A DNA stretch of 64,000 bases from NCBI RefSeq assembly GCF_001894925.1, contig NZ_BCXD01000014.1:1-64000 (forward strand), given 5' to 3'. Position 1 is the first letter of the stretch. Each line of letters begins with the position of its first letter. Position numbers and translations under genes: made by a program. The notes beneath the pieces are model-generated. The model saw only the letters and a list, made by a program, of their open reading frames with translations, did no database searches and had not been told where the DNA came from. This stretch comes from Rhodococcus rhodnii NBRC 100604. GTDB lineage: Bacteria; Actinomycetota; Actinomycetes; Mycobacteriales; Mycobacteriaceae. Positions 10,601-19,988 of this stretch are shown here, in pieces.

Positions 10601-10827
10601 CCGTAGTGCGGCAGCCCGTTCGCGAACGGCGGGCCGTCGTAGAAGACGAACTCGTCGTTGCCCTCGCGCTGCGTGATCGACGCGCGGAAGGTGTCGTCGG
10701 CCTCCCAGTCGGCGAGGACCTGCTCTTCGAGACGCGGAAACGACACGCCGGAGTCACGCGGCATGTCGTAGGCGATGCGCGGGTACCCGTCGCGAACGTC
10801 CCGCGGTGTCGGGGTGTCGGCAGTCAT
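7684..10827 (-). CDS. ileS: isoleucyl-tRNA synthetase
   Basis: 1047 residues; charges tRNA-Ile in the cytoplasm. The class I signatures are '[14 protein letters not shown]' (HYGH at residues 74-77) and '[11 protein letters not shown]'. Between them is the CP1 editing domain ('[12 protein letters not shown]'), and the C-terminal part holds the anticodon-binding fold. Its length and HYGH variant fit the eukaryote-like IleRS2 clade rather than the E. coli type. I chose ATG 10827 because GAGGAGA lies just upstream; the longer open frame runs through the T-box leader. Expression is probably controlled by uncharged tRNA-Ile at the level of translation. Confidence 0.97.
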   Translation of the reverse strand: MTADTPTPRDVRDGYPRIAYDMPRDSGVSFPRLEEQVLADWEADDTFRASITQREGNDEFVFYDGPPFANGLPHYGHLLTGYVKDVVPRFQTMLGKKVDRRFGWDTHGLPAELEAEKQLGIKTGDISDMGIARFNDYCRQSVLRYTDQWRDYVTRQARWVDFDNDYKTLDLDFMESVMWAFKRLWDKGLIYQGFRVLPYSWYEQTPLSNQESKLDDAYKMRQDPAVTVTMPLRAPGSELDGAAALVWTTTPWTLPSNLAMAVHPELTYVQVEVDGARYILAKERLAHYARELGAEPAILSEHTGADLVGLAYDPPFDFFVGRENAHRILAADYVTTDSGTGVVHLAPAFGEEDMDVATANGIELVQPLDAGGKFTSMVPQYEGLQVFDANPVIIKDLKANGRLLRHETIEHSYPHSWRSGQPLIYMAVPSWFVAVTEFRDRMVELNQQIRWVPDHIRDGQFGKWLEGARDWNISRNRYWGSPIPVWVSDDPAYPRTDVYGSLDELERDFGVRPDDLHRPAIDELTRPNPDDPTGRSTMRRVPEVLDCWFESGSMPFAQVHYPFENQDWFETHYPGDFIVEYNGQTRGWFYNLHVLATALFDRPAFQSVAAHGIVLGDDGLKMSKSKGNYPNVNEVFDRDGSDAMRWFLMSSPILRGGNLVVTEQGIRDGVRQALLPLWNAWSFLQLYAPKPGVWRTDSPNVLDRYILAKLAATRDEMTRALEAIDIAGACDELRQFADALTNWYVRRSRTRFWDEDEDAIDTLHTVLEVTTRLAAPLLPMMSEVVWRGLTGGRSVHLADWPTADELTSDTDLVDTMDEVRTVCSTVLSLRKAQQLRVRLPLSEVTVAAQDAERLAPFAGLIADEVNVKKVDLTDDVGAHGRFEIAVNARAAGPRLGKDVQTVIKAVKAGDWHEEADGTVVAAGIALEPAEFTRKLVAVEPESTAALPAGTGVVVLDSHVTEELEAEGWAKDRIRELQEARRAAGLDVSDRIAVVLDVPGARRDWAERHRDLVAGEVLATSLEFSTVGDDGVDLGDGVRASLARVARD

Positions 10828-11069
10828 CGTGGCTCGTCTCCTCGTGCCCGTCGTGTCCGGCACGGGGACGACGCGGCGCATCTCGCGCCGGGCCGCGGTA
10901 CCACCCCGCTTGCGCCGCTCGCCGGTGACGGCAGCGCCTCTCTCACGGACTGTGACGGGTCCACCCGTTCGGTTCTACTGAGCCGCGTCGGCGGCCGTTC
11001 TTCCGAAAGACTCCCCGGTGATGGCCGGATCGGTGCCTGCGCGTGCGCCGACGAATCGGAGCACCCGAT
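10828..11069 (-). promoter_or_regulatory. T-box leader of ileS (tRNA-Ile sensing)
   Basis: Reading the minus strand, the leader carries the T-box sequence GGGGTGGTACCGCGG (complement of 10893-10907), followed by a GC-rich hairpin and then the ribosome-binding site of ileS. Upstream, 'CCGGCCATCACCGGGGAG' forms a very short Stem I whose ATC (complement of 11020-11022) is the likely isoleucine specifier codon. A TAATCT hexamer (complement of 11076-11081) could be the -10 element. Actinobacterial ileS T-boxes with ultrashort Stem I are known to act on translation; no intrinsic terminator is visible here, in agreement. Confidence 0.9.
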
Positions 11070-11150
11070 GTGTCGAGATTAGCAGTCCGTGACCACGGAG
11101 CCGACGAGCGTGCAGACCCGACGAGCGTGCGCACGCCCCACCGGGCGTAC

Positions 11151-11354
11151 TCAGCGACGATGGCGGTGCGCTGACCGATCCGGCTCGTCACGCGGCCCGG
11201 CGTGCTTGCCACCGAGTGCCGACACGAGCAGCAGCACTGCGCCCGCGAGACACACGGCGATACACGCCCAGGCCCACGCGACCGAGCCGGTCGTCACGGC
11301 CACCACGAGCAGGGCGAACCCGATCGCGGCGAGCGCGAGAGTCGCGATCAGCAC
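11151..11354 (-). CDS. small two-helix membrane protein, Rv2144c position
   Basis: 67 residues if GTG 11354 is the start. Two hydrophobic segments ('VLIATLALAAIGFALLVVAV' and 'WACIAVCLAGAVLLLVSAL') are followed by a polar, His/Arg-rich tail. It directly follows wag31, as Rv2144c follows wag31 (Rv2145c) in M. tuberculosis, and the size is in the same class. A longer version starting at 11447 would overlap wag31 by about 70 bases; its extra residues are Arg/Pro-rich and look like wag31 read in another frame. Function unknown. Confidence 0.6.
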   Translation of the reverse strand: MLIATLALAAIGFALLVVAVTTGSVAWAWACIAVCLAGAVLLLVSALGGKHAGPRDEPDRSAHRHRR

Positions 11355-11376
11355 GGCGCGCCGGCCGACCGTCGGC

Positions 11377-12201
11377 TCAGTTGCCGCCCTTCGCGTAGGA
11401 CTGGGTGAACGACTCCTGGCTGCCTTCCGCGGGCGCGGCCGAGCCACGCTGCTCGAGCTCTTCGAGCTGCGACTCCAGGTACGACTTCAGGCGCACCCGG
11501 TACTCCCGCTCGAAGGTCTTGAGCCGCTCGATGCGGCCCTCGAGAACGGAACGCTGCTGGTTGATCGTCGCCATGATCTCGGTGTGCTTCTTCTCGGCAT
11601 CGCTCTGCAGCGCATCGGCCTTCTCCTTGGCCTGGCGCAGCTGCGTCTCCGAGCGGGTGCGCGCGTCGGCCAGCAGTGTGTCCGACTTCTCACGCGCCTC
11701 GGCGATCATCGACTCCGAACGTGTACGCGCATCGCTCACGAGCTGCTCGGAATTGGTGCGAGCACTGCCCAGCAGCTGCTCCGACTCCGCCTTGGCGTCG
11801 CTGGTGAGCCGATCGGCCATCTCCTGTGCGAGGCCGAGGACCTTCGCGGCCTGCATGTGCGCATCCGAACCGGAGGACGCAGCGGCGGGCGCCGCCGCAG
11901 GAGCGCGGGCCGGTGCTGGTGCCGGTGCCGGTGCCGGGACGGGCTTGGTCTCGGCAGGACGCGGAGTCTCGGCCTTGACGGGAGCCGAGTCCGACGCGGA
12001 ACGGCCGTTCTTGGCCTCTGCGAGCTCCTGGTCGAGTTCGGTCACCCGCTGACGCAGATCCGTGTTCTCCTCGATCAGATGTGCGAGTTCCTGCTCGACG
12101 AGATCGAGGAACGCGTCGACCTCGTCTTCGTTGTAGCCACGCTTCCCGATCGGCGGCTTGCTGAACGCGACGTTGTGCACATCAGCTGGGGTCAGCGGCA
12201 T
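11377..12201 (-). CDS. wag31: DivIVA-family polar growth protein
   Basis: 274 residues. A cytoplasmic coiled-coil scaffold that binds curved membrane at the poles and organises tip growth in mycolate bacteria. The N-terminal DivIVA domain reads '[19 protein letters not shown]' then '[12 protein letters not shown]'. An Ala/Pro-rich linker (about residues 75-115) separates it from a long coiled coil with heptad-like repeats ('[19 protein letters not shown]') ending near residue 260. Length and linker fit the actinobacterial family. It closes the division cluster, downstream of sepF and yggT. Confidence 0.96.
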   Translation of the reverse strand: MPLTPADVHNVAFSKPPIGKRGYNEDEVDAFLDLVEQELAHLIEENTDLRQRVTELDQELAEAKNGRSASDSAPVKAETPRPAETKPVPAPAPAPAPARAPAAAPAAASSGSDAHMQAAKVLGLAQEMADRLTSDAKAESEQLLGSARTNSEQLVSDARTRSESMIAEAREKSDTLLADARTRSETQLRQAKEKADALQSDAEKKHTEIMATINQQRSVLEGRIERLKTFEREYRVRLKSYLESQLEELEQRGSAAPAEGSQESFTQSYAKGGN

Positions 12202-12288
12202 GGACGGATCCCTTCACGCGGTTACTTGGCGGGCGAGCAGCCCGGACACTTTCCGGACGACTCTTCATCGTCAATTGTCACCATTGTG

Positions 12289-12591
12289 TCACACCACGCC
12301 CGCGGCACGGGCTTGTCCTTGCACGATCGACATCAGAATGAACACGAGAAACAGCAGCACCATGATCGACAGATCGAGACGGACGCCACCGAGATTGATC
12401 GGCGGAATCACGCGGCGCAGCAGCTTCACGGGCGGGTCCGTGACGGTGAAGATCGCTTCGAGCACGATGACGACGAAGCCGCTCGGCCGCCAGTCTCGTG
12501 CGAAGGTCCGGACGAACTCCACGACGATCCGGCCGATGAGCAGCAACCAGAACAGGAACAGCAGCAGGTACAGCACCGAGAACAAGGCCAC
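12289..12591 (-). CDS. yggT: YggT-family membrane protein
   Basis: 100 residues, two YggT segments: a first helix 'LYLLLFLFWLLLIGRIVVEF', the conserved 'FARDWRPSG' loop, 'ITDPP'-type motif ('TVTDPPVKLLRRVIPP'), and a last helix 'DLSIMVLLFLVFILMSI'. The family is found beside sepF and divIVA in Gram-positive bacteria and is thought to act in cell division or envelope assembly; the biochemical role is not established. Start GTG 12591 gives the usual length; a TTG at 12627 is also possible. About 190 bases and a hairpin separate it from sepF, so it may have its own promoter. Confidence 0.9.
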   Translation of the reverse strand: MALFSVLYLLLFLFWLLLIGRIVVEFVRTFARDWRPSGFVVIVLEAIFTVTDPPVKLLRRVIPPINLGGVRLDLSIMVLLFLVFILMSIVQGQARAAGVV

Positions 12592-12638
12592 ATCCTCACT
12601 CTGCCCGAAACTCGCGGGCTGGTCCAAACCACAGGCAC

Positions 12639-12679
12639 ACTCTCGGCCCCCGGACCGTTGAGATCCGGGGGCCGAGAGT
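12639..12679 (-). terminator. 16-bp perfect stem terminator after sepF
   Basis: Arms at 12639-12654 and 12664-12679 are perfectly complementary (ACTCTCGGCCCCCGGA on the plus strand) with a nine-base loop. It lies between the sepF stop and the yggT start on the minus strand. Very stable, no T-tract. It suggests that sepF and yggT-wag31 form separate transcripts. Confidence 0.75.
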
Positions 12680-12782
12680 CGCGCTGGAAGATCTTGCAGG
12701 ACAGGTCGTCCGGACGGCGCCGCGTGGGTCGATCGCCCCGGCGCTCGTCATCCGGTCGGTCTCACCGCCGGGTGCGGCGTCG

Positions 12783-13418
12783 TCACTTCTGGCTGTAGAA
12801 GCCCGTCTCCGCGATACGGCGACGTTCCTCCGCCGACACGTCGATGTCGGCCGGCGACAGCAGGAAGACCTTCGTCGCGACCTTGTCGAACGATCCGCGC
12901 AACGCGAACGCGAGACCCGCCGCGAAGTCCACGAGTCTCTTGGCGTCGGCGTTGCTCATCTCGACGAGATCCATGATGACGGGCGTGCCGTCACGGAAGC
13001 GCTCACCGATCGTGCGGGCCTCGCTGTAATCACGCGGACGCAGCGTCGTGATCTTCGACAGCGGACCACCCTCGTCGAACAACGGCGACCGGCCGTCGCC
13101 ACGCGACGCGAAGCCGCCACCGGACGCGCGAACCGGCCGCGGGCCCGGTGCCGCCGGACGGGGACGCACGGGTGCGGCTTCGCTGCGCGGCGCACGGCGC
13201 TCGTAGCGGTCGTAGTCGGCATCCGCGTCGTCTCGCCGCGACGCGTATCCGGCTGCGCTGTAGGAAGGTTCGAACTCGCGGTCCTCGGGACGGTACGAGG
13301 CCGGCTCACGTGCGGGCCGCGGCGCGCGGCGCGGCTCCGGCTCGTCGATGTAGTCGTCCTCGTAGTCGTCGAGCGGGACCATGCCGAAGTACGCCTTGAA
13401 CTTGTGCAAGCTGCTCAT
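12783..13418 (-). CDS. sepF: SepF cell-division protein
   Basis: 211 residues. A membrane-binding partner of FtsZ that tethers the ring in actinobacteria, which lack FtsA. The N-terminal amphipathic helix '[15 protein letters not shown]' is the membrane anchor, followed by an acidic stretch ('[13 protein letters not shown]') and a long Arg/Pro-rich disordered linker. The C-terminal SepF core starts at about residue 120: '[24 protein letters not shown]' region, with '[18 protein letters not shown]' as the FtsZ-binding fold, ending 'GFYSQK'. It lies just after yggS, in the usual order. Confidence 0.95.
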   Translation of the reverse strand: MSSLHKFKAYFGMVPLDDYEDDYIDEPEPRRAPRPAREPASYRPEDREFEPSYSAAGYASRRDDADADYDRYERRAPRSEAAPVRPRPAAPGPRPVRASGGGFASRGDGRSPLFDEGGPLSKITTLRPRDYSEARTIGERFRDGTPVIMDLVEMSNADAKRLVDFAAGLAFALRGSFDKVATKVFLLSPADIDVSAEERRRIAETGFYSQK

Positions 13419-13445
13419 TGTCGACCTTCCTTCGCGCGGCGAGAA

Positions 13446-14198
13446 CTAGGGCGAGACTATCGGCCGTGATCCGAGGATCGCGGTTCCGACACGCACGAGC
13501 GTCGACCCGTGTGCGATCGCGGCCTCGAGATCTCCGGTCATCCCCGCCGACAGCGCGCCCGAGTGCGGAAACTCCGCGACGAAGCGGTCGCGGATCCCCG
13601 CGAGATCGGCGAACGCGCGTTCGGCGTCGGCGCCGAGCGGGGCGACCGCCATCAGCCCCGCGCAGTCGAGGGAGTCGCTCGCCGACACCCGCTCGCCGAG
13701 ACTCGCGAGGTCGGCCGCCGCGACGCCACCCCGCGACGTGTCGCCGTCGAGACTGACCTGGAGATACACGGACAGCGGCCCGGACCGCGCGCCGTCGTCG
13801 AGCGCGGCGCGCACGCCCCTCTCGAGTGCGTCGACGAGCTTGTGGCCGTCCACCGACTGCACGACCGACGCCCAGCGGGCAACGGCCTTCGCCTTGTTGC
13901 GTTGCAGCCGCCCCACCATGTGCCAGCGGATGTCGGGGGCGTCCAGCGCCGCGGCGACGTCGGCGACCTTGACGGAAGCCTCCTGCTCGCGCGATTCGGC
14001 GAACGCCCGGGCACCGAGCCCGTAGAGGATCTCGACGTCGGAGCTCGGGAAGAACTTGGTGACGGGCAGCAGTTCGACCGCGTCGCGCGCGCGACCCGCG
14101 TCGGCGCACGCCCGTGCGACCCGCGCCTCGACGGCGGCCAGCGACTCCGCGAGCTCGGCGCGGCGAGCCCCGCTCACCCCCGGCTCCACCCGATTCAC
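13446..14198 (-). CDS. yggS: YggS-family pyridoxal-phosphate homeostasis protein
   Basis: 250 residues. A single-domain PLP-binding TIM-barrel protein of the YggS/PROSC family involved in vitamin B6 homeostasis; no enzymatic activity is established for the family. The PLP lysine is in 'LLPVTKFFPSSDV', and 'WHMVGRLQRNKAK' and 'SMDxE'-equivalent 'GMTGDLEAAIAHGSTLVRVG' are the other family blocks. The start GTG 14198 overlaps the stop of pgeF (GTGA, 14195-14198). The open frame extends far upstream but that part is Arg-rich antisense reading of the neighbouring gene. Confidence 0.93.
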   Translation of the reverse strand: MNRVEPGVSGARRAELAESLAAVEARVARACADAGRARDAVELLPVTKFFPSSDVEILYGLGARAFAESREQEASVKVADVAAALDAPDIRWHMVGRLQRNKAKAVARWASVVQSVDGHKLVDALERGVRAALDDGARSGPLSVYLQVSLDGDTSRGGVAAADLASLGERVSASDSLDCAGLMAVAPLGADAERAFADLAGIRDRFVAEFPHSGALSAGMTGDLEAAIAHGSTLVRVGTAILGSRPIVSP

Positions 14199-14929
14199 GC
14201 CGATTCCATCCAGATCACCGCGGCGAGCCGTCCCGTCGGTGCGTCGCGACGATGGCTGAACAGTTCGGTGTCCTCGATCGTGCAGCGCGGATCCTCCGCG
14301 ACGGCGCCGACGCCGGCCGTGGTCAGCTGGCGCCGCAGTCCGGCGCGCAGATCGAGCCCCGGCGTGCCCTTCTCGGTACGGCTCGCGCTGCCGGGCAGAT
14401 GCGTCTCGACGTCCTGCTGCATCGCGAGCGGAACCTCGTACCGCCGACCGCTCGCCGCCGGGCCGAGCAGGGCTCCGATCCGGGCGGGTTCGGCGCCGAG
14501 TCCGATCATCGCGTCGAGGACACGCGGCACGATCCCGATTCGTGCGCCGATCCGGCCCGCGTGCACGGCGGCGATCACGCCCGCGTCGTCGTCGGACAAC
14601 AGGATCGGGACGCAGTCGGCGCTGAGCGTGACGAGCGCGAGATTCGGCACCGTCGTGACGAGAGCGTCCGTCGCGGCGACGGGCCCGTCCTGCGGTTCCG
14701 TCACGACGGCGACGTTGCGGCTGTGGATCTGCTCCATCCAGACGAGCCGATCGGGCGGAAGCCCGATGCCCTCCGCGAGCCGGCGCCGATTGACGGCGAC
14801 CGCCTCGGGATCGTCGCCGACGTGATCGCCGAGGTTGAAGCTGTCGTACGGTGCCGCCGACACACCGCCCCGCCGGGTCGTGACGACCCGGCGGACACGG
14901 CGTGCGTTCGAGGTGTGTGCGTCGTTCAC
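14195..14929 (-). CDS. pgeF: PgeF/YfiH-family peptidoglycan-editing or laccase-domain protein
   Basis: 244 residues. Family members (also called laccase-domain or multicopper polyphenol oxidoreductase) have been assigned both purine-nucleoside phosphorolysis and, in E. coli, removal of wrongly incorporated amino acids from UDP-MurNAc peptides; which applies here is open. Zn/Cu-ligand motifs are '[12 protein letters not shown]', '[10 protein letters not shown]' and '[19 protein letters not shown]'. In most homologues the last block reads HAGWRG; here the W is replaced by R-I. The start overlaps the ftsZ stop by four bases, so it is co-translated with ftsZ. Confidence 0.9.
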   Translation of the reverse strand: MNDAHTSNARRVRRVVTTRRGGVSAAPYDSFNLGDHVGDDPEAVAVNRRRLAEGIGLPPDRLVWMEQIHSRNVAVVTEPQDGPVAATDALVTTVPNLALVTLSADCVPILLSDDDAGVIAAVHAGRIGARIGIVPRVLDAMIGLGAEPARIGALLGPAASGRRYEVPLAMQQDVETHLPGSASRTEKGTPGLDLRAGLRRQLTTAGVGAVAEDPRCTIEDTELFSHRRDAPTGRLAAVIWMESA

Positions 14930-16137
14930 CGCTGCATGAACGTCGGAACGTTGATCTCGTCCTCGTCGTCCCCGATGTCGGTGACGGGCTCACGGCGGCC
15001 GTGATCGGGCTTCGGCGGGGTGCCGCGAACCGGATCCGGCAGCGGCGGCAACGTGCTCCCGCCGGTCGCGCCTGCGGGCTGCGACGGCGCCTCCTCACGC
15101 GAGCCGTGTCCGTCGACGTCGCCGGCCCGTCCCACACCGATCGCGGTGCGGCCCGCCTTGTCGCCACCCTCGCCCTGGCGGCGCGTGGGAGTCCCGCCGT
15201 CGAAGCCGGCGGCGATGACCGTGACCCGAACCTCGTCGCCGAGCGAATCGTCGATCACGGTGCCGAAGATGATGTTGGCGTCGACGTGCGCCGCCTCCTG
15301 GACGAGCGACGCGGCCTCGTTGATCTCGAAGAGACCGAGGTCGCTACCACCGGCGATCGACAGCAGCACGCCCTTGGCGCCTTCCATCGACGCCTCGAGG
15401 AGCGGCGAGTTGATGGCCGACTCGGCCGCCTTGATCGCGCGGCCCTCGCCCCGCGAGCTGCCGATGCCCATGAGCGCGCTGCCGGCTCCCGACATCACAC
15501 CCTTGACGTCGGCGAAGTCGACGTTGATCAGGCCCGGCGTCGTGATGAGATCCGTGATGCCCTGCACGCCGTTGAGCAGGACCTCGTCGGCCGAGCGGAA
15601 CGCGTCCATGAGGCTCACGGCGGCGTCGCCGAGCTGGAGCAGGCGGTCGTTCGGGATCACGATGAGCGTGTCGCACGACTCGCGCAGCGACTGGATACCC
15701 GCGTCCGCCTGCGATCCGCGGCGCTTGCCCTCGAACGAGAACGGGCGCGTGACGACGCCGACGGTGAGCGCGCCGAGCTTGCGGGCGATGCTCGCGACCA
15801 CGGGAGCGCCACCGGTTCCGGTGCCACCACCCTCGCCCGCGGTGACGAAGACCATGTCGGCGCCCTTGAGCACCTCTTCGATCTCGTCCTTGTGGTCCTC
15901 GGCGGCCTTGCGCCCGACCTCGGGGTCGGCACCCGCGCCGAGACCACGGGTGAGTTCGCGGCCGACGTCGAGCTTGACGTCGGCGTCGCTCATGAGCAGC
16001 GCCTGCGCGTCGGTGTTCACCGCGATGAACTCGACGCCCTTGAGGCCCTGCTCGATCATGCGATTGACAGCGTTCACGCCGCCGCCGCCGATGCCGACGA
16101 CCTTGATTACGGCGAGGTAGTTGTGCGGGGGCGTCAT
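14926..16137 (-). CDS. ftsZ: cell division GTPase FtsZ
   Basis: 403 residues. Tubulin-like GTPase forming the division ring. The N-terminal nucleotide-binding part has '[14 protein letters not shown]' and the tubulin signature '[13 protein letters not shown]'; the T7 loop '[15 protein letters not shown]' completes the active site of the neighbouring subunit. A Gly/Arg-rich linker of about 80 residues leads to the C-terminal peptide '[13 protein letters not shown]', which binds SepF and FtsW in mycolate bacteria. ATG 16137 is preceded by GAAGGCGAG; the longer frame upstream is non-coding leader. The ~300 bases before it suggest a dedicated promoter region. Confidence 0.98.
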   Translation of the reverse strand: MTPPHNYLAVIKVVGIGGGGVNAVNRMIEQGLKGVEFIAVNTDAQALLMSDADVKLDVGRELTRGLGAGADPEVGRKAAEDHKDEIEEVLKGADMVFVTAGEGGGTGTGGAPVVASIARKLGALTVGVVTRPFSFEGKRRGSQADAGIQSLRESCDTLIVIPNDRLLQLGDAAVSLMDAFRSADEVLLNGVQGITDLITTPGLINVDFADVKGVMSGAGSALMGIGSSRGEGRAIKAAESAINSPLLEASMEGAKGVLLSIAGGSDLGLFEINEAASLVQEAAHVDANIIFGTVIDDSLGDEVRVTVIAAGFDGGTPTRRQGEGGDKAGRTAIGVGRAGDVDGHGSREEAPSQPAGATGGSTLPPLPDPVRGTPPKPDHGRREPVTDIGDDEDEINVPTFMQR

Positions 16138-16435
16138 CGGCTCTCGCCTTCCGTGAGTGTGTTTCGCGTGCTCGTGCTGGTGGTGCTGGTACTGCTGCGG
16201 ATGGTCAACTATCGCCTTCCCGGTGTGCGGGCCGCCGAGACCGCCCCGACCTGTCGTGTTCCGGTCCGGGCCGAACCCTCGACCACAACCCTCAACCTCA
16301 ACCATAGGGTTAGCGTTATGTCAAGTGCTCGACTGCGACCGAACGTTAGGTGGCCACGGGGCTCGATGCCATTAGGCGCGCCGCTCGCGGACGAATTCTC
16401 GTGTCGCGCGTTCCGGTACCGGCGGGGACCCGGCG
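16138..16435 (-). promoter_or_regulatory. ftsQ-ftsZ intergenic region with possible ftsZ promoters
   Basis: About 300 bases without a credible gene. Near 16290-16325 the base composition drops to unusually AT-rich for this genome; on the minus strand TTGACA (complement of 16319-16324) is followed by TATGGT (complement of 16301-16306), but the 12-base spacing is too short for a standard sigma-A pair, so which hexamers are used is unclear. Closer to the start is a CAC/CAG-rich stretch (16165-16200). Dedicated ftsZ promoters between ftsQ and ftsZ are known in mycobacteria. Confidence 0.4.
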
Positions 16436-17302
16436 TCATCGCACCGTCGGCAGGTCGGGACTCGACACGTCGAAGGTCCCGCCCGGCTGGGTGAGCAGTG
16501 CCAGGGTCACCGCCGCCTTGCGCTCGGCGTTCTCGTCGGCACCCCACAGCACGATCCGTTCGTCCGCGAGGGTGAACTCGACATCCGAGATCGTCGAGGC
16601 CCGCACGACCGTCACCTGATCGCGCAGCGGCGCCGGCAGACCGCTCAGGGCACCCAGCGCCGCCTCCGTCGCGGGATCACCGAATCCGGCGTTCTCGGCG
16701 ACCAGCTCCGGGACGCCGGGCGGCGGCGGGGCGGTCTCGAAGTCGACGCCGTCGCGGTCGAGCAGATGCGGGCCGTCGTCCGCCTGCACGAAGACCATGG
16801 GCGTGCGTTCCTCGACCGTGACGCGGACGGTGGACGGATAGACCCGCTGGACCCGGGCCGACGCGACCTTGCGGAGCTCCGCGACGCGCATCGCCGCCGC
16901 GCCCGTGTCGACACGCGCCAGCGGCTGCCCGTCGGGAACGGCCAGCGCCGTGCGCACGTCCGATTCCGGGACGGTCGCTGCACCGGTCACCTCGATCTCG
17001 CGGACCGACAACACCGGCGTGAAGAAGACGACGGCACCGAGTCCCAGCACGACGACGAGCACCGCGACCGCGATCGGGAGCGGACGGGCGTACCACGACC
17101 GCCGCGGACGCTCGGGCCGTTCCGTGTGCTCGCGACGCTCGGCACCGGGCCCACGTCCGGGCTTCTCGCGGCGCTCGGCCTTTCCCGCGCGCCGGGCTCG
17201 CTCGTCCGGCCGCTCGCCGCCCACCCGCTCCGGGCGCGCGCGGCGCTGCTCGCTCTCGCGCCGCCCCCGCTGCGACGCCGCATCTCGGCGGTCCCGCGTC
17301 AC
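16436..17302 (-). CDS. ftsQ: cell division protein FtsQ
   Basis: 288 residues. Bitopic divisome protein that bridges early and late components. A highly basic cytoplasmic tail of about 70 residues precedes the transmembrane helix ('[20 protein letters not shown]'), then the POTRA domain begins with '[20 protein letters not shown]', followed by the FtsQ beta domain ('[18 protein letters not shown]'). GTG 17302 overlaps the murC stop by four bases. Length is normal for actinobacteria, whose FtsQ tails are long. Confidence 0.93.
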   Translation of the reverse strand: MTRDRRDAASQRGRRESEQRRARPERVGGERPDERARRAGKAERREKPGRGPGAERREHTERPERPRRSWYARPLPIAVAVLVVVLGLGAVVFFTPVLSVREIEVTGAATVPESDVRTALAVPDGQPLARVDTGAAAMRVAELRKVASARVQRVYPSTVRVTVEERTPMVFVQADDGPHLLDRDGVDFETAPPPPGVPELVAENAGFGDPATEAALGALSGLPAPLRDQVTVVRASTISDVEFTLADERIVLWGADENAERKAAVTLALLTQPGGTFDVSSPDLPTVR

Positions 17303-18810
17303 CGCGGACTCTCGAGCCGCGGCGCCGAGCCGAGCGCGCCGAGGATCTGGTTGCCGAGCATCGTGACGTCGCCCGCGCCCATCGTGATGACGATGTCGCC
17401 GCGCCGGGCGAGGTCGGCGACCTGCCTCGGCACGAGCGAGAGGTCGGGCTGATAGTGGACGGGACGCGTCACCGACCGCGCGATGAGCGCGCCGCTGACC
17501 CCGGGAATCGGCTCCTCACGGGCACCGAAGACGTCGAGCACCACGACCTCGTCCGCGAGATCGAGCGCCTGCGCGAACTCCTCGGCGAACGACGCCGTCC
17601 GGGAGTACAGGTGCGGCTGGAAGACGACGATCACGCGGCCGTCGCCACCCGTGTGCGACGACGCGACGAGTTCGCGTGCGGCGCTCAGCACGGCCCGCAC
17701 CTCGGTCGGATGATGCGCGTAGTCGTCGAACACCCGCACGTCGTGCTCACGGCCCGTGAACTGGAAGCGCCGGTGCACTCCCCCGAAGCCCGCGATGCCG
17801 TCCAGGATCTCGTCGGTCGACGGCGCCTCACCGGTGTCGGTGACGGCGTCGCGCGCCGCGAGGAACGCTCCGAGCGCGTTGAGCGCCATGTGCCGGCCGG
17901 GAACGCCGAGCCGGACGGTGCGCGGCCGCGACTCCCCCGCGACGTGCACGCGCATGACGCCGCCGACGTCGCGCGGCTCGAAACCGACGAGCCGCACCCC
18001 GACCTCGACCCCGTCGACGGGCGCGAACGGATCGCCGTCGTCGGCCGTCGCACCCGTGTAGCCGACGACGCGGATGTCGTCGCGCGCCGCCGCGACCCGG
18101 GCGCCGAGCGCGTGGGCGCCGGGATCGTCGAGACAGACCACGAGCAGCCCGCCGGGCTGGATGCGCGTCGCGAAGTCGTCGAACACCTGCACGTACGCCT
18201 GCGCCGTCCCGAAGAAGTCGAGGTGATCGGCCTCGATGTTCGTCACGACGACGACGTCGGGGGTGTACTGGAGCAGCGAGCCGTCGGATTCGTCGGCCTC
18301 CGCGACGAAGACGGCGCCGCTGCCGTGATGGGCGTTGGTCCCCGCTTCGTTGAGCTCGCCGCCGACCGCGAACGACGGATCGACACCGCAGTGCTGCAGG
18401 GCGACGACGAGCATCGACGTCGTGGACGTCTTGCCGTGCGTGCCCGAGACGAGCAGCGTCCGGTCACCCGCCATGAGGGCCGCGAGGACCGCGGGCCGCA
18501 ACGAGATCGGGATGCCGCGTCGCCGAGCCTCGACGAGCTCGGGATTGTCCTGCGGGATCGCGGCGTGCGTCGTGACGACCGTCGTCGGGCCGCCCTCGAC
18601 GAGGTCGAGTGCGCTGGCGTCGTGACCCACGCGCACCTGCGCCCCGCGCGCCCGCAGCGCGAGGACGGACCTGCTCTCCTTCGCGTCGGACCCGGACACC
18701 TTGCCGCCGCGCGAGAGCAGAATGCGCGCGATCCCCGACATGCCCGCCCCGCCGATTCCGACCATGTGGACTCGCTCGAGTTCCGGCGGCAGGCTTTCCG
18801 ACGCGCTCAT
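17299..18810 (-). CDS. murC: UDP-N-acetylmuramate--L-alanine ligase
   Basis: 503 residues. Adds L-alanine to UDP-MurNAc using ATP, the first peptide step of peptidoglycan precursor synthesis, in the cytoplasm. The N-terminal UDP-binding motif '[15 protein letters not shown]' and ATP loop '[13 protein letters not shown]' are clear, with 'EADESDGSL' for the Mg/ATP site and '[11 protein letters not shown]' in the C-terminal domain. ATG 18810 opens the frame. Thirty-eight bases separate it from murG, the only notable gap in this half of the cluster. Confidence 0.97.
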   Translation of the reverse strand: MSASESLPPELERVHMVGIGGAGMSGIARILLSRGGKVSGSDAKESRSVLALRARGAQVRVGHDASALDLVEGGPTTVVTTHAAIPQDNPELVEARRRGIPISLRPAVLAALMAGDRTLLVSGTHGKTSTTSMLVVALQHCGVDPSFAVGGELNEAGTNAHHGSGAVFVAEADESDGSLLQYTPDVVVVTNIEADHLDFFGTAQAYVQVFDDFATRIQPGGLLVVCLDDPGAHALGARVAAARDDIRVVGYTGATADDGDPFAPVDGVEVGVRLVGFEPRDVGGVMRVHVAGESRPRTVRLGVPGRHMALNALGAFLAARDAVTDTGEAPSTDEILDGIAGFGGVHRRFQFTGREHDVRVFDDYAHHPTEVRAVLSAARELVASSHTGGDGRVIVVFQPHLYSRTASFAEEFAQALDLADEVVVLDVFGAREEPIPGVSGALIARSVTRPVHYQPDLSLVPRQVADLARRGDIVITMGAGDVTMLGNQILGALGSAPRLESPR

Positions 18811-18848
18811 CGTTCGCTATCCCTCTACTCGTGTCGCTCGTGTATCGG

Positions 18849-19988
18849 TCAGGTGCGCTCGCGCGCGGTGCTCGCGGCGATCTCGAGTGCCACACGCGCG
18901 ACGTCGTGTGCGGCGGTGCGGTGCCCCGTTCCCGAGGCCGCGGCGCTCATCTCGGCGAGCCGCGTCGCGTCGGTCGCCACGGCGACCACGGTAGTCGCGA
19001 CGAACTCCGGGGTGAGGTCGCCGTCGGCGACGAGGACGCCGCCGCCCGCGGCCACGACGGGGCGCGCGTTGAGTTCCTGTTCGCCGTTGCCGTGCGGCAG
19101 CGGGACGTAGAACGCGGGCAGGCCGGTCGCCGACACCTCCGCAACCGTCATCGCCCCGGAACGACAGATCACGAGGTCCGCCGCCGCGTACGCGAGATCC
19201 ATCCGATCGAGATACGGGACGGCGACGTACGGCGCGCCGCCCGGATCACCTGGCACCTCGACGGAGTTCTTGGGGCCGTGGGCGTGCAGTACCGCGACGC
19301 CCGCGTCCGACAGGGCGCGCGCCGCGCCGGACACCGCGACGTTGAGCGAACGGGCGCCCTGCGAGCCGCCGAAGACGAGCAGCACCGGGCCGTCGTCCGG
19401 GAGGCCGAAGAACCGCCGTGCCTCGGCGCGCAGTCCGGCGCGATCGAGACCGGTGATCGACCCGCGCACGGGAATCCCGACGATCTGCGCGTCGGCGGCG
19501 ACGCCCGATCCCTCGACCGCCGCGAGCGTGCGCACGGCGAGCCGGGAGCCGATCTTGTTGGCGATGCCGGCACTCGCGTTCGCCTCGTGCACGACGACGG
19601 GGATCCGGCGGCGGCGGCGCAGCGGGCCGCCCGTGGACGCGAGATATGCGGGCAGTGCGACGTAGCCGCCGAAGCCGACGACGACGTCCGCCGAGGTGCG
19701 ATCGAGCACCTCGCGGGTGCGGCGTACCGACCGGACGACACGCGCCGGAAGGCGCAGCAGGTCGGCGGTGAGCCGCCGGGGCAGCGGCACCGGCGGGATG
19801 AGTTCGAGCGGATACCCGCGCGCGGGGACCAGCGTCGTCTCCAGACCTCGCTCGGTGCCCAGCGCGGTCACGGTCGCCGTCGGGTCGAGTTCGCGCACGG
19901 CATCCGCCACGGCGAGCGCCGGCTCGATGTGACCCGCCGTGCCACCGCCCGCCACCACGATCGACGGGCCTGTCCTCGGCTCGCTCAC
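18849..19988 (-). CDS. murG: UDP-N-acetylglucosamine transferase MurG
   Basis: 379 residues. A membrane-associated GT-B glycosyltransferase that adds GlcNAc to lipid I to make lipid II. The N-terminal loop '[20 protein letters not shown]' is diagnostic; '[16 protein letters not shown]' and '[12 protein letters not shown]' follow, and the donor-binding block '[19 protein letters not shown]' is in the C-terminal domain. GTG 19988 overlaps the ftsW stop (GTGA). Confidence 0.97.
   Translation of the reverse strand: MSEPRTGPSIVVAGGGTAGHIEPALAVADAVRELDPTATVTALGTERGLETTLVPARGYPLELIPPVPLPRRLTADLLRLPARVVRSVRRTREVLDRTSADVVVGFGGYVALPAYLASTGGPLRRRRRIPVVVHEANASAGIANKIGSRLAVRTLAAVEGSGVAADAQIVGIPVRGSITGLDRAGLRAEARRFFGLPDDGPVLLVFGGSQGARSLNVAVSGAARALSDAGVAVLHAHGPKNSVEVPGDPGGAPYVAVPYLDRMDLAYAAADLVICRSGAMTVAEVSATGLPAFYVPLPHGNGEQELNARPVVAAGGGVLVADGDLTPEFVATTVVAVATDATRLAEMSAAASGTGHRTAAHDVARVALEIAASTARERT

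Noticed and set aside
10828-10881. N-terminal extension of IleRS to 10881
   Set aside because: Overlaps the T-box hairpin and ribosome-binding site; ATG 10827 fits the family.
7645-11082. 1145-codon open frame on the plus strand opposite ileS
   Set aside because: Arg/Glu/Val-rich antisense reading of a GC-rich gene; ileS on the other strand has all its motifs.
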